Source: Sphingomonas yabuuchiae (GTDB lineage Bacteria; Pseudomonadota; Alphaproteobacteria; Sphingomonadales; Sphingomonadaceae). Taken from it: a DNA stretch of 64,000 nucleotides. Made by a program: the position numbers and the translations under genes. Shown here piece by piece: positions 18,765-27,472 of this stretch. Numbering within the stretch: the stretch's first letter is position 1; each line of letters opens with the position of its first letter. The stretch spans positions 62,001 to 126,000 of the forward strand of contig NZ_JACHNX010000001.1 in the NCBI RefSeq assembly GCF_014199595.1, in the 5' to 3' direction. The notes under the pieces were generated by a model. The model saw only the letters and a program-made list of their open reading frames with translations, was not told where the DNA came from and searched no databases.

Positions 18765-18820
18765 TGCGAAAAGGGGGCGGTCGAGCGCCGCCCCCGGTTC
18801 AAACCATTTTACCCCAGCCT

Positions 18821-18853
18821 GTCCCGTCCGGTTCACCCCGGGCGGGACTTTTT
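18821..18853 (+). terminator. Rho-independent terminator of the TonB receptor gene
   Basis: GTCCCGTCCGG (18821-18831) pairs with CCGGGCGGGAC (18838-18848) with one G-U pair, followed by TTTTT. A second GC hairpin (GGGGGCGG/CCGCCCCC, 18773-18795) precedes it but lacks a T-run. Confidence 0.75.
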
Positions 18854-18869
18854 CATGGGGGCGTCCGGC

Positions 18870-19475
18870 TTACTTCGCTTCGGCGAGCAGCTTGGTTGCT
18901 TCCGCCCCGGCCCAGTCGAAGCCGCCGGTCACGCGCCAGATCTCCTTGCCGTCCGCGCCATAGAGGATCGTGGTCGGCAGATTGGCCTTGTAATGGACGC
19001 TCAGGGTCAGCTTCGGGTCGAGATAGATGGGCAGCGCGTCCAGCTTCCTGCCCGCCAGGAACGGCTTGACCTTGGCCATGTCGTCCTGGGCGACCGCGAT
19101 TACCGCGACCTTGCCCTTCAGCCGCTGGGCGGTGGCGGCGAGGGTCGGCATTTCCGCGACGCACGGCCCGCACCAGGTTGCCCAGAGGTTGACCAGCACC
19201 GGCCGCCCCCGGAAATCGGCGAGGCTGGTCGATTTGCCGCCCATGGCGGTGAAGGGCAGCAGCGGCGCGGCCTCGCCCTTGTGGCTGCGGTCGACCGCGC
19301 CCGTGGGCTTGGGCGCCTCTATGGCCGATGCGCCGGACGCCTCGCCGCTGGTGACTTCGCCGCTCGAAACTTCGCCGCTGGAGGTGTTGGCGGCTTGCTC
19401 CGGGGCGGGGCTTTGCTTATCGCACCCGGCGACCATCAGCCCCAGGAGACAGGCGATCACGGTACGCGACGACAT
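18870..19475 (-). CDS. TlpA/ResA-like thioredoxin-fold lipoprotein
   Basis: 201 residues from ATG 19475, with GGAG six bases upstream. The N-terminus is a lipoprotein signal with lipobox VAGC (Cys about residue 18), then a low-complexity linker with repeated [10 protein letters not shown] units. The redoxin domain has [15 protein letters not shown], with the CxxC active site WCGPC, and [16 protein letters not shown]. It is expected to be a membrane-anchored periplasmic disulfide reductase for cytochrome c maturation or oxidised cysteines. It is divergent from argH; the two start codons overlap within one CATG. The frame is open upstream to 19631 but that part is antisense to argH. Confidence 0.9.
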   Translation of the reverse strand: MSSRTVIACLLGLMVAGCDKQSPAPEQAANTSSGEVSSGEVTSGEASGASAIEAPKPTGAVDRSHKGEAAPLLPFTAMGGKSTSLADFRGRPVLVNLWATWCGPCVAEMPTLAATAQRLKGKVAVIAVAQDDMAKVKPFLAGRKLDALPIYLDPKLTLSVHYKANLPTTILYGADGKEIWRVTGGFDWAGAEATKLLAEAK

Positions 19476-20859
19476 GGGCGGCTCCAACGCAATGTGGGGC
19501 GGGCGCTTCGCAGAAGGTCCCGCCGCGGTGATGCGCGAGATAAACGCGTCCATCCCCTTCGACAAGCGATTGTGGAAACAGGACATCGCCGGGTCGAAAG
19601 CGCATGTCGCGATGCTGGGCAAACAGGGCATCGTCTCGGCCGAGGACGCCGCGACGATTTCCGCCGGGCTGGACCAGGTGGCCGAGGATTATGCCGCCAA
19701 CGGCGTGTCGGAGGACCTGACCCTCGAAGACATCCATATGCAGACCGAGGCGAAGCTGGCCCAGCTGATCGGCCCGGTCGCGGGGCGTCTGCACACCGCG
19801 CGGTCGCGCAACGACCAGGTGGCGACGGACTTCCGCCTGTGGGTGCGCGATGCGATCGACGAGACGCTGGCGGCGCTCGGCGCGTTGCGGAACGCGTTGC
19901 TGACGCGGGCCGAGGACCATGCCGACAGCGTGATGCCGGGCTTCACGCACCTCCAGTCGGCGCAGCCGGTGACGTTGGGCCATCACCTGATGGCCTATCA
20001 CGAGATGATCGTGCGCGACGCCAGCCGCTTCGTCGCGGCGCGAGCGCGGATGAACCAGTGCCCGCTGGGCTCGGCGGCGCTGGCGGGGACCGGCTTTCCG
20101 GTCGACCGCCACATGACCGCCGAGGCGCTGGGCTTCGACGAGCCGACGCGCAACTCGCTCGATGCGGTCAGCGACCGGGACTTCGCGATCGACTATCTCC
20201 AGGCGGCGACCAACTGCTCCCTGCATCTGTCGCGCTTGGCCGAGGAGTTCGTGCTCTGGGCGTCGCAGCCCTTCGGCTTCGTCGCGCTGTCCGACCAATG
20301 GTCGACCGGCAGCTCGATCATGCCGCAGAAGCGCAACCCCGACGCGGCCGAGCTGGTGCGCGGCCATGCCGGGCGGATCATGGGCTGCATGACCAGCCTG
20401 ATGGTCACGATGAAGGGCCTGCCGCTCGCCTATTCCAAGGATATGCAGGACGACAAGCCGCCGGTGTTCGAGGCGCACGACCTGCTGGCGCTGTCGATCG
20501 CGGCGATGACCGGCATGGTCCAGAGCGCGACGTTCCGGACGGAGCGGATGCGCGCCGTGGCGGAGGCGGGCTTCTCGACCGCGACCGACCTGGCCGACTG
20601 GCTCGTCCGTGTCGGCGGCATCCCCTTCCGCGAGGCGCATCACATCACCGGCCGCGCGGTGAAGCTCGCCGAGGAGAAGGGCGTGATGCTGCACCAGCTG
20701 TCGATCGACGACCTGACCGGCATCGACGCGCGAATCAATGACAGCATCTATGACGTGCTGTCGGTCGATGCCTCGGTCGCCAGCCGGGTCAGCTTCGGCG
20801 GCACCGCGCCCGCCAATGTCCGCGCCGCGATCGCGACTGCGCGGGGATTGCGGGCATGA
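19474..20859 (+). CDS. argH: Argininosuccinate lyase
   Basis: 461 residues from ATG 19474 (ATG 19492, MWGGRF, is an alternative). It catalyses the last step of arginine synthesis, cleaving argininosuccinate to arginine and fumarate. It shows the MWGGRF start, [30 protein letters not shown] and the fumarase/aspartase-superfamily signature [12 protein letters not shown]. Length and motifs are complete. It is the first gene of a tight chain argH-lptM-lysA with ATGA and TGATG overlaps, so translation is probably coupled. There is no convincing Shine-Dalgarno sequence at either start. Confidence 0.96.
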   Translation: MGGSNAMWGGRFAEGPAAVMREINASIPFDKRLWKQDIAGSKAHVAMLGKQGIVSAEDAATISAGLDQVAEDYAANGVSEDLTLEDIHMQTEAKLAQLIGPVAGRLHTARSRNDQVATDFRLWVRDAIDETLAALGALRNALLTRAEDHADSVMPGFTHLQSAQPVTLGHHLMAYHEMIVRDASRFVAARARMNQCPLGSAALAGTGFPVDRHMTAEALGFDEPTRNSLDAVSDRDFAIDYLQAATNCSLHLSRLAEEFVLWASQPFGFVALSDQWSTGSSIMPQKRNPDAAELVRGHAGRIMGCMTSLMVTMKGLPLAYSKDMQDDKPPVFEAHDLLALSIAAMTGMVQSATFRTERMRAVAEAGFSTATDLADWLVRVGGIPFREAHHITGRAVKLAEEKGVMLHQLSIDDLTGIDARINDSIYDVLSVDASVASRVSFGGTAPANVRAAIATARGLRA

Positions 20860-21092
20860 AGCCCGCCATCGCCCTGCTGGTCGCGCTGGCGCTGACCGGC
20901 TGTGGCGCGGCCAACCGGCTGCAACCGGCCAAGGGCGAGAGCCTGCCGGTCGCGCCGCGCGGCGCCACCGCGACCCCGACGCCGCAGCAATTGCTGACGG
21001 TCACCCCCCAACAACGCCCGCAACGCTCCGACGAACTGATGACCCAGTCGCAGGATCGGCGTTCGGACGAATTTGATTTGCCCCCCCGCTGA
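20856..21092 (+). CDS. lptM: Small lipoprotein, LptM (YifL)-like
   Basis: 78 residues. It has a short lipoprotein signal with lipobox LTGC (Cys 16), followed by a Pro/Gln/Arg-rich tail without further structure. In E. coli the equivalent YifL/LptM lies beside dapF and assists maturation of the LptD-LptE lipopolysaccharide translocon. Here it sits between argH and lysA, another lysine/diaminopimelate gene, which fits the conserved neighbourhood. Its start overlaps the argH stop (ATGA) and its stop overlaps the lysA start (TGATG). Identity rests on size, lipobox and context, as the tail is poorly conserved. Confidence 0.75.
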   Translation: MKPAIALLVALALTGCGAANRLQPAKGESLPVAPRGATATPTPQQLLTVTPQQRPQRSDELMTQSQDRRSDEFDLPPR

Positions 21093-22354
21093 TGGACCAT
21101 TTTCACTTTTCGAACGGCGAACTCCATGTGGAGGACGTGCCCGTATCCCGGATCGCCGCCGAAGTCGGCACGCCGGTCTATATCTACTCCGCCTCGACCT
21201 TCCGCCGTCATGCGCAGGTGTTCCGCGAGGGGCTGAGCGCCCTGCCGCGCGTGCATCTGGCCTATGCGATCAAGGCGAACCCGAACATCGCCGTGCTCCG
21301 CGTGCTGGCCGATGAGGGATACGGCGCGGACGTCGTCTCGGTCGGCGAGATGCGCCGCGCGCTGGCGGCGGGGATGAAGGCCGAGGACATCGTCTTCTCC
21401 GGCGTCGGCAAGACGAAGCGAGAGCTGGTCGCGGCACTGGAGGCCGGGATCGGCCAGTTCAACCTGGAGCTGGAAGAAGAGGGCGCGGTCCTCGCCGAGC
21501 TGGCCCACGCACGCGGCCTCGTCGCGCCTGCTACGTTGCGCGTGAACCCGGACGTGGATGCGGGCACCCATGCCAAGATTTCGACCGGCCGGAAGGAGAA
21601 CAAGTTCGGCGTGCCGATCGACCAGGCGCTGGGCATGTTCGACCGTCTGGCGGGGCTGCCCGGCATCGACCTGAAGGGTGTCGCCTGCCACATTGGCAGC
21701 CAGCTGGGCGATCTCGCGCCGCTGGAGGCCGCCTATAAGCGCGTCGGCGAGCTAGTCGCCGAGCTGCGCGGGGCGGGGCACCGGATCAGCCGCGTCGACC
21801 TGGGCGGTGGCCTGGGCGTGCCGTACAAGCCGGGCGACGTCATGCCCGCGCCTGCCGCTTATGGCGAGATGGTCGCGCGCGTGACGAAGGACTGGGATGT
21901 CGAGCTGATGTTCGAGCCGGGCCGGGTGATCGCGGGCAATGCCGGGGTGCTGGCGACCGAAGTCGTCTGGGTGAAGCCCGGCGTCGCCAATCCTTACGTC
22001 ATCGTCGATGCGGCGATGAACGACCTGATGCGCCCTGCGCTCTACGACGCGCATCACGACTTCGTCGCGGTTAAGCCGACCGGCGAGACGATGATGGCGA
22101 ATATCGCAGGCCCGGTGTGCGAGACGGGCGATACCTTCGGCATGAACCGCGAGATCGACGCGGTGAAGTCGGGCGACCTCGCCGTGTTCCGCACGGCGGG
22201 TGCATATGGCGCGACCATGGCGTCGACCTATAACAGCCGCCCGCTGGTGCCCGAAGTCATGGTCGAGGGCGACCGCTTCGCCGTCGTCGCCGACCGCATC
22301 GCCGCCGAGACGATCATCGCCGCCGAGCGCGTGCCGGAGTGGCTGAAGAAGTGA
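21092..22354 (+). CDS. lysA: Diaminopimelate decarboxylase
   Basis: 420 residues. This PLP enzyme makes lysine from meso-diaminopimelate. Visible: the PLP-lysine segment HLAYAIKANPN (Lys about 60), HIGSQ, the glycine loop DLGGGLGVPY, EPGRVIAGNAG, and CETGDTFG with its catalytic Cys near the C-terminus. It is a fold-III decarboxylase of normal length. The start codon overlaps the lptM stop by one base. It is followed by an inverted repeat pair and then the siroheme gene. Confidence 0.96.
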   Translation: MDHFHFSNGELHVEDVPVSRIAAEVGTPVYIYSASTFRRHAQVFREGLSALPRVHLAYAIKANPNIAVLRVLADEGYGADVVSVGEMRRALAAGMKAEDIVFSGVGKTKRELVAALEAGIGQFNLELEEEGAVLAELAHARGLVAPATLRVNPDVDAGTHAKISTGRKENKFGVPIDQALGMFDRLAGLPGIDLKGVACHIGSQLGDLAPLEAAYKRVGELVAELRGAGHRISRVDLGGGLGVPYKPGDVMPAPAAYGEMVARVTKDWDVELMFEPGRVIAGNAGVLATEVVWVKPGVANPYVIVDAAMNDLMRPALYDAHHDFVAVKPTGETMMANIAGPVCETGDTFGMNREIDAVKSGDLAVFRTAGAYGATMASTYNSRPLVPEVMVEGDRFAVVADRIAAETIIAAERVPEWLKK

Positions 22355-22368
22355 TGCCTGCCGCCCTA

Positions 22369-22500
22369 TTCCTCCCCAAGCTGGGCTTGGGGAGGGGGAC
22401 CATTGCGTCAGCAATGGTGGAGGGGCGCGACGGACCGGCCATGCCCCTCCACCACGCCCTGCGGGCGCGGTCCCCCTCCCCATCTGACGATGGGGAGGAA
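22369..22500. repeat. Family A palindromic repeat, back-to-back inverted pair
   Basis: Copy 1 (22369-22437) reads TTCCTCCCCAAGCTGGGCTT...GGACC-hairpin-GGTGGAGGGGC; copy 2 (22442-22500) is the inverse, GCCCCTCCACCACG...GGTCCCCCTCCCC...GGGGAGGAA. The right end supplies GGAGGAA, the likely ribosome site of the next gene. Confidence 0.75.
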
Positions 22501-22507
22501 TGGTGAC

Positions 22508-23281
22508 GTGAGCCTCGCCAGCCTGCCTTTGTTCGTTCGGCTGGGCGGTCGCCCGGTGATCCTGCTGGGCGAGGGCGAACCCGCCGAGGCCAAGCGCCGC
22601 CTGCTCGAACGCGCCGGGGCGCTGGTCGTCGGGGAGGATGCCCAAGCCGCGCTCGCCATCGTCGCCATCGAGGATGAGGACGAAGCACAAGCCGCCATCG
22701 CGCGATTGAAGGCACGCGGCGTGCTGGTCAACGCGGTCGACCGTCCGGCCGCGTGCGACTTTACGCTGCCCGCCATTGTCGAGCGCGGGCCGGTCATCGT
22801 CGCGATCGGCACCGGCGGCGTGTCGGCAGGACTCGCGGCGGCGCTGCGCCAGCGGCTGGAGACGATCCTGCCCGCCGGACTGGGGGCGCTTGCCGAAGGT
22901 CTCTATGCGGCGCGTGCGGGCCTGCGTGCGCGCTTTCCCGATGGCGCGCAGCGGCGGCGGGCCATCGGTGCGGCATTGTCACCCGGTGGTGCGCTCGACC
23001 CGCTGGCCGGCCATACGGATGTCGCGGGCTGGCTGGCTGGTGCGGCCCGCCCCGCCGCCCAGGTCGAGGCGTTCGTCCTGACCTCGACCGACCCTGACGA
23101 CCTGACCCTACGGCAAGCGCGCGCGCTGGCGGCGGCCGACCGGGTCTATCACCGCGCCGATGTGCCGCCCGCGATCCTCGACCGGGCCCGCGCCGATGCG
23201 GTCCGGATCGAAAGCGACGCGCTCCCGGTCGAGCCGGGTGAGGGGCAGATCGTCGACCTGAGCATGGACCACCGCGCATGA
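22508..23281 (+). CDS. Precorrin-2 dehydrogenase / siroheme synthase N-terminal domain with vestigial SUMT segment
   Basis: 257 residues from GTG 22508, with GGAGGAA at 22494-22500. The N-terminal NAD-binding domain (LPLFVRLGGRPVILLGEGEPAEAKRRLL) and VNAVDRPAACDFTLPAIVERGPVIVAIGTGG match the CysG/Met8 dehydrogenase-ferrochelatase, which turns precorrin-2 into siroheme for sulfite or nitrite reductase. Residues about 185-236 (AFVLTSTDPDDLTLRQARAL, YHRADVPPAILDRARADAVRI) resemble the start of the uroporphyrinogen methyltransferase domain of full-length CysG, but the SAM-binding GxGxGD loop reads STDPDD and the rest is absent. So it is probably a CysG fusion that lost its methylase half. Its stop overlaps the zntB-like start (ATGA). 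Confidence 0.82.
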   Translation: MSLASLPLFVRLGGRPVILLGEGEPAEAKRRLLERAGALVVGEDAQAALAIVAIEDEDEAQAAIARLKARGVLVNAVDRPAACDFTLPAIVERGPVIVAIGTGGVSAGLAAALRQRLETILPAGLGALAEGLYAARAGLRARFPDGAQRRRAIGAALSPGGALDPLAGHTDVAGWLAGAARPAAQVEAFVLTSTDPDDLTLRQARALAAADRVYHRADVPPAILDRARADAVRIESDALPVEPGEGQIVDLSMDHRA

Positions 23282-24231
23282 CCGGCTTCGCCTACAGCAT
23301 CGACGGCGGCCAGGCCGAGGCGATCCCGATCCGCGCGGCGGTGGAGGCCAAGGCACGGCTGGTCTGGGTGCATCTGGAGACCAATGACGCGGTGGCGCAG
23401 CGCTGGCTGCGCGATTCGGCGCATCTGGCCGATTACGTCATCGACGCGCTGACCGCCGCCGAAACCCGCCCGCGCTGCGAGGCAGTGGGCGAGGGGGCGT
23501 TCCTGAACCTGCGCGGGCGCAGCAGCGCGCCGCTCGACGGATCGGACATGCTCGCCTCGGTGCGGATCTGGGCGATGAAGGGCCGCGTCTATTCGGTCAC
23601 CCGCCGCCCGCTGCTGGCGGTCGATACGGTGCGCAAGGAGGTGGAGGGCGGCACCATCGCCGATCCGGGCGACCTGATCACCGCCTTCGCCACGGCCATC
23701 ACCAACGATCTCGATCCCGATGTGGCGGGTCTGGGCGACGAGCTGGACAGTTGCGAGGAGCAGCTGGACGAACACCGCGTCTTCCAGCTGCGCCGCACGG
23801 TCAGCCGGGTGCGCGTCGCCGCGATCGGTTACCGTCGTTTCCTTAATCCGCAGCGCGCCGCGCTGGAGAAGCTGGCGGCGCTGCCCGGCGACTGGCTGGC
23901 CGATGACGACCGGCTGCACCTGTCCGCCGCCGCCGACCGCGCCGCGCGCATGGCCGAGGAGCTGGAGTCGATCCGAGAACGCGCCGCGCTGGTCCACGAA
24001 ACGCTGACCGACATGCGGGCCGAGCAGATCGACAATCGCGCGCTGGTCATCTCGATCGTGGCGATGGTGTTCTTGCCGCTGACCTTCATCACCGGGCTTT
24101 ACGGGATGAACGTCAAGAACCTGCCTTATGCCGAGGAACCTTGGGCGTGCGATGCGATCCTGGGCGCCTGCGCGCTGATCGCGGCGGGGATCGTCATCTA
24201 CTTCGTCCAGAAACACTGGTTCCGGCGGTAA
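23278..24231 (+). CDS. zntB: CorA-family transporter, ZntB-like
   Basis: 317 residues. A large cytoplasmic N-terminal domain rich in charged helices (about 1-250) is followed by two membrane helices. The family signature GMN lies in the loop between them (ITGLYGMNVKNLPYAEE), and the C-terminus ends FVQKHWFRR. The protein resembles ZntB, the proton-driven zinc transporter branch of the CorA family, more than magnesium CorA, judging by GMN-V and the length; the ion is not certain. It is translationally coupled to the upstream siroheme gene (ATGA), although a functional link is not obvious. Confidence 0.85.
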   Translation: MTGFAYSIDGGQAEAIPIRAAVEAKARLVWVHLETNDAVAQRWLRDSAHLADYVIDALTAAETRPRCEAVGEGAFLNLRGRSSAPLDGSDMLASVRIWAMKGRVYSVTRRPLLAVDTVRKEVEGGTIADPGDLITAFATAITNDLDPDVAGLGDELDSCEEQLDEHRVFQLRRTVSRVRVAAIGYRRFLNPQRAALEKLAALPGDWLADDDRLHLSAAADRAARMAEELESIRERAALVHETLTDMRAEQIDNRALVISIVAMVFLPLTFITGLYGMNVKNLPYAEEPWACDAILGACALIAAGIVIYFVQKHWFRR

Positions 24232-24250
24232 GACGGGATCAGCCCAATGC

Positions 24251-24332
24251 TCCGTTCAGCCTGAGCGTAGTCGAAGGCCAAGGGTAACATAGCGCGTAAC
24301 GTGCGCTTCGACTTCGCTCAGCGCGAACGGAG
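24251..24332. repeat. Dispersed palindromic repeat, family B (inverted pair)
   Basis: CCGTTCAGCCTGAGCGTAG...GGCCAAGGG facing GCTTCGACTTCGCTCAGCGC. Located between the convergent zntB-like and fliS genes, a position suited to bidirectional termination. Confidence 0.7.
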
Positions 24333-24353
24333 GGCGGCGATTCGCGGCCCGAT

Positions 24354-24773
24354 TCAATTACCCTTCTTCGGCGCGTTCATCTTGCGCACGGTTTCCCATG
24401 CCTCCGCGATATCGGCGATGCTGGCCGCGACGTTGCGGAAGATCTGTGCGTCCTGGCCCAGCGAGGCGTCCACGATCTGCTTGCGCGCGCCGCCATAGAG
24501 GCGGGCGAAGGTGATCGACATCTCGCCGCCATTCTCGAAATCCAGGCCCGCCTCCAGCGCGAACAGGATGGCGGTGGCGCGCGTCACCCGCTCGCTCTTA
24601 CGCGCGAGCTGGCCATGCTCGGTCGCCCAGGCGGCGGAACGGAGCGCGGAGATCAGTTCCTCGTAGAGCAGCTGCACCAGCGCAGGGCCGTCGGCCATGG
24701 CGGTGCGACCGACCACGTCGATCTGGCGATAGACGGCGGCGGGATCGGTCAGAAGGGCGGAGGCATAAGTCAT
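24354..24773 (-). CDS. fliS: Flagellin export chaperone FliS
   Basis: 139 residues, mostly helical. FliS binds the C-terminus of flagellin in the cytosol and prevents early polymerisation. Typical features are the YRQIDV-type N-terminus, LVQLLYEELISALRSA and the helical core LEAGLDFENGGEMSITFARLYGGARKQIVDA. It follows fliD after a single-base gap and is the distal gene of a sigma-28-driven fliD-fliS operon. A repeat lies just past its stop. Confidence 0.92.
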   Translation of the reverse strand: MTYASALLTDPAAVYRQIDVVGRTAMADGPALVQLLYEELISALRSAAWATEHGQLARKSERVTRATAILFALEAGLDFENGGEMSITFARLYGGARKQIVDASLGQDAQIFRNVAASIADIAEAWETVRKMNAPKKGN

Positions 24774-24774
24774 A

Positions 24775-26253
24775 TCAGTTGCTCTTCGTCCACATCTTGA
24801 CCTGCTGATCCATGAGCCCCTGTGCTGATTTATAGGCCGACACGCGGCTGTTCATCGCCGCGAAGCGCGCGGTCAGCGCGTCGCTGGCCCGTTCGCGATT
24901 GTCGGACAGGCGGCTCTGTTGATCCGCCAGGTCCTTCTGCGCCTGTGTCAGGTTGCTGTACGACGCGGTCAGGCCATAGACGCTGCTGGTCGCCGACAGC
25001 TGGATGCTGTTCATCCGCGCCGACAGGCCGATCAAATTGTCGCCGCTGGCCTGGAACATCTTCTCGACGGAACCGGGATAGGTCGACAGCGCCTTGGACA
25101 GCTGCGTCTGGTCGATGGTCAGCGTGCCGTCCTTCTCGGTCCTGACGCCCAGGTCGGCCAGCGTCTTGGGGCCGAGATCGACGTCGCTGCCGGGTACCAG
25201 CTTGGTGGTGGTCAGCGAGCGCATCGACTGGGCCAGCGAACGCGCGGCGGGATCGGCGCGCAGATCGCCCGTGATCGGGTCGATCGCCTTGTTCAACGCG
25301 GTCATATTGTCGTTGAAGGTCGAGACGAAGTTGGACACGACGGTGCTGAGCGCCGCGCTGGGGCTGGAGCCGGTCAGCGTCAGCGGCTTGGTCGATACCG
25401 CGGACAGGGTCATGTTCACGCCGGGCACCAGGTCGTTGATGGTATTGCTGGCCCGCTCGACGGTGACGCCGTCCATCGTGATGCTGGCATTGGCGGCGGT
25501 CGACGATGTCGCGGTGCCGGTCGCGCCGTTGCCGACGTTCAGCCGGGCGAGCCCCGCCGTATCGCCTTCGGTCGCGGTGATGGTGAAGCTGTTGTCCTTG
25601 CCGCTGGTCCCGGTGAAGGACAGGAAGGCATTGCCGCTGGCGTCGGTGACGACCGATGCGGTGATGCCGGTATTGGCGGCATTGATCTTGGCCGCCAGCT
25701 GGTCGGGCGTCGAGTCGTTGGCGCCGAACGACACCGACACGGCATCCTTCGATCCGACCTTGATCGACAGGCTGCCGGTGCCCAGCGAGGCCGTCTTGGA
25801 AAAGGACGCTTTGGTCGAGGAGACCTGCGCACTGGCCAGCGCATTGACGGTGATCGACTTGGACATGCCCGCCAGCTTGGCGCCCGCGGCCGTCGTCACG
25901 CTCATGGTCGACGGATCGGAGCTGGTCGCCTGAGTCGCCAGCGTTCCCCCGCTCGCCAGCGAGGCCAGCGCGGAGGCGAAATCGGTGATCGCGCTCTTGA
26001 TCGACGACACACCCGAAATCTTTGCGGTCAGCGTGTCGGACTGCGCCTTGAGCGCCGCGGTCTTGGCGGCGAACTGCGCCTCGATCAGCGAGGGGACGAC
26101 CGTCGACAGGTCGATGCCCGAACCCGCCTGCAACGAGTTGAACAGCTGCTGGGCGGCGGTCTTCGTCGCATTCTGCGCCGCATTGGTCGAACTCGTCGAG
26201 CTGGAGGAGGTCGTCGTGGTATTGGACGATGTGCTCGAGGAAACGGTGGTCAT
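24775..26253 (-). CDS. fliD: Flagellar filament cap protein FliD (HAP2)
   Basis: 492 residues. FliD forms the pentameric cap that folds flagellin at the filament tip. The N-terminus is a Ser/Thr-rich low-complexity stretch, then the FliD N domain (SGIDLSTVVPSLIEAQFAAKTAALKAQ). A central beta-rich region follows (SVSFGANDSTPDQLAAKINAAN), then VNDLVPGVNMTLSAVS-like sequence and a C-terminal coiled coil (YSNLTQAQKDLADQQSRLSDNRERASDALTARFAAM) that ends near the terminus. A sigma-28 promoter lies 31-57 bases upstream of its start, the expected class for a late gene. fliS follows at once. Confidence 0.95.
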   Translation of the reverse strand: MTTVSSSTSSNTTTTSSSSTSSTNAAQNATKTAAQQLFNSLQAGSGIDLSTVVPSLIEAQFAAKTAALKAQSDTLTAKISGVSSIKSAITDFASALASLASGGTLATQATSSDPSTMSVTTAAGAKLAGMSKSITVNALASAQVSSTKASFSKTASLGTGSLSIKVGSKDAVSVSFGANDSTPDQLAAKINAANTGITASVVTDASGNAFLSFTGTSGKDNSFTITATEGDTAGLARLNVGNGATGTATSSTAANASITMDGVTVERASNTINDLVPGVNMTLSAVSTKPLTLTGSSPSAALSTVVSNFVSTFNDNMTALNKAIDPITGDLRADPAARSLAQSMRSLTTTKLVPGSDVDLGPKTLADLGVRTEKDGTLTIDQTQLSKALSTYPGSVEKMFQASGDNLIGLSARMNSIQLSATSSVYGLTASYSNLTQAQKDLADQQSRLSDNRERASDALTARFAAMNSRVSAYKSAQGLMDQQVKMWTKSN

Positions 26254-26283
26254 CGACGATACTCCGGCGCGCGCTTGCCATGC

Positions 26284-26310
26284 TTAACGGCCGCCAGCCG
26301 CCGGGCTTTA
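26284..26310 (-). promoter_or_regulatory. Sigma-28 (FliA) promoter of fliD-fliS
   Basis: On the minus strand: TAAA, 15-base spacer ending CG, GCCGTTAA. It matches the other three sigma-28 promoters of this locus, including the flanking C before TAAA and the G after it. Confidence 0.85.
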
Positions 26311-26344
26311 GGGGGATGCGACGAATGACGGGGAGCGAGACGCA

Positions 26345-27472
26345 TCATGGCTGCTCGACGCCGTTCTCGTCGAAGCGGGCGCCCACTGGCACCTCGACCG
26401 GTGGCTGCGACGTACCGCCCGCCCCCGCATTGAGGCCGAAGACGAAGGCGAGCACGACGGCGATCGCCTGGTACAGGTCGGCGCGCACCTCCTGGCCCTC
26501 GCGGCTGGTGTAATAGACGGCGCGGGCGAGCTGCGGATATTCCAGCACCGGCGTATCCAGCTCGGCCGCCAGTTCGCGAATGGCCAGCGCGGTCGCGCCG
26601 CGTCCCTTGGCGACCACCACCGGCACCTCGTCCTGCCCCCGGTCGTAACGCAGGGCGACGGCGAAATGGGTCGGGTTGGTCAGGATGACATGCGCCTCCT
26701 GCACCGCCGCGCGCACCGCGCGGCGCGACATCTCGCGCTGCTTGCCACGGATATGCGCCTTGGCCTCCGGGTTGCCTTCGCTTTCCTTATGCTCGTCCTT
26801 GACCTCCTGCTTGGTCATCTTGAGCTTGGAGAAGAGCTGGATGATCTGGATCGGCACGTCGAACCCGGCGATCAGGATCAGGCCGAAGCCCATGACCAGC
26901 AGGATGGTGATGAAGGTGCCGCCCAGCGATCCGATCGCGCCGTTCAGGTCCGACTGCGCCAGCCCCAAGGTCGTGCGGGACGATTTCCACAGCATATAGG
27001 CGCCCAGCGCGCCGAGCAGTACGACCTTGAGCAGCGACTTGCCGAGTTCGATCCAGCCATGCGCGCCGAAGATACGCTTCAGGCCCGAGGCGGGGTTCAG
27101 CTTGGACGGCTTGGGCGCCATCGCCTTGGGATTGAACTGGAGCGAGCCGAGGCCCGCCTGCGACGCGATGGTCGCGACGATCGTGACCGCGAACAGCGAG
27201 GCGAGCGAGGGCCACAGCTTGCCCCCGGCCTCCAGCAAGGGGCGGAACGGCTCGAAATCCTCGACATCGGCATGGGTGAATTGAAAGCTCGTCGCCATCA
27301 CCGCCTTGCACGCGCCCAGCAAGGTGGGACCCGCGAACATCAGCCAGGCGATACCCGCCATCATCACCAGGGCCGCCGCCAGGTCGCGGCTGCGCAGGAT
27401 CTGCCCGTCCTCGCGCGCTTTGTCGCGGCGCTTTTGGGTTGGGGCTTCTGTCTTTTCGCCGCCCTCCGACAT
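26345..27472 (-). CDS. flhB: Flagellar type III export switch protein FlhB
   Basis: 375 residues. The N-terminus MSEGGEKTEAPTQKRRDKAREDG is characteristic, followed by four membrane helices and a cytoplasmic domain with the autocleavage motif NPTH (VILTNPTHFAVALRYD, about residues 265-280). Autocleavage between Asn and Pro switches export from rod/hook to filament substrates under FliK control. The start overlaps the fliR stop by one base (TGATG). It is the last gene of the long flagellar operon; fliD's promoter lies just beyond its 3' end. Confidence 0.96.
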   Translation of the reverse strand: MSEGGEKTEAPTQKRRDKAREDGQILRSRDLAAALVMMAGIAWLMFAGPTLLGACKAVMATSFQFTHADVEDFEPFRPLLEAGGKLWPSLASLFAVTIVATIASQAGLGSLQFNPKAMAPKPSKLNPASGLKRIFGAHGWIELGKSLLKVVLLGALGAYMLWKSSRTTLGLAQSDLNGAIGSLGGTFITILLVMGFGLILIAGFDVPIQIIQLFSKLKMTKQEVKDEHKESEGNPEAKAHIRGKQREMSRRAVRAAVQEAHVILTNPTHFAVALRYDRGQDEVPVVVAKGRGATALAIRELAAELDTPVLEYPQLARAVYYTSREGQEVRADLYQAIAVVLAFVFGLNAGAGGTSQPPVEVPVGARFDENGVEQP

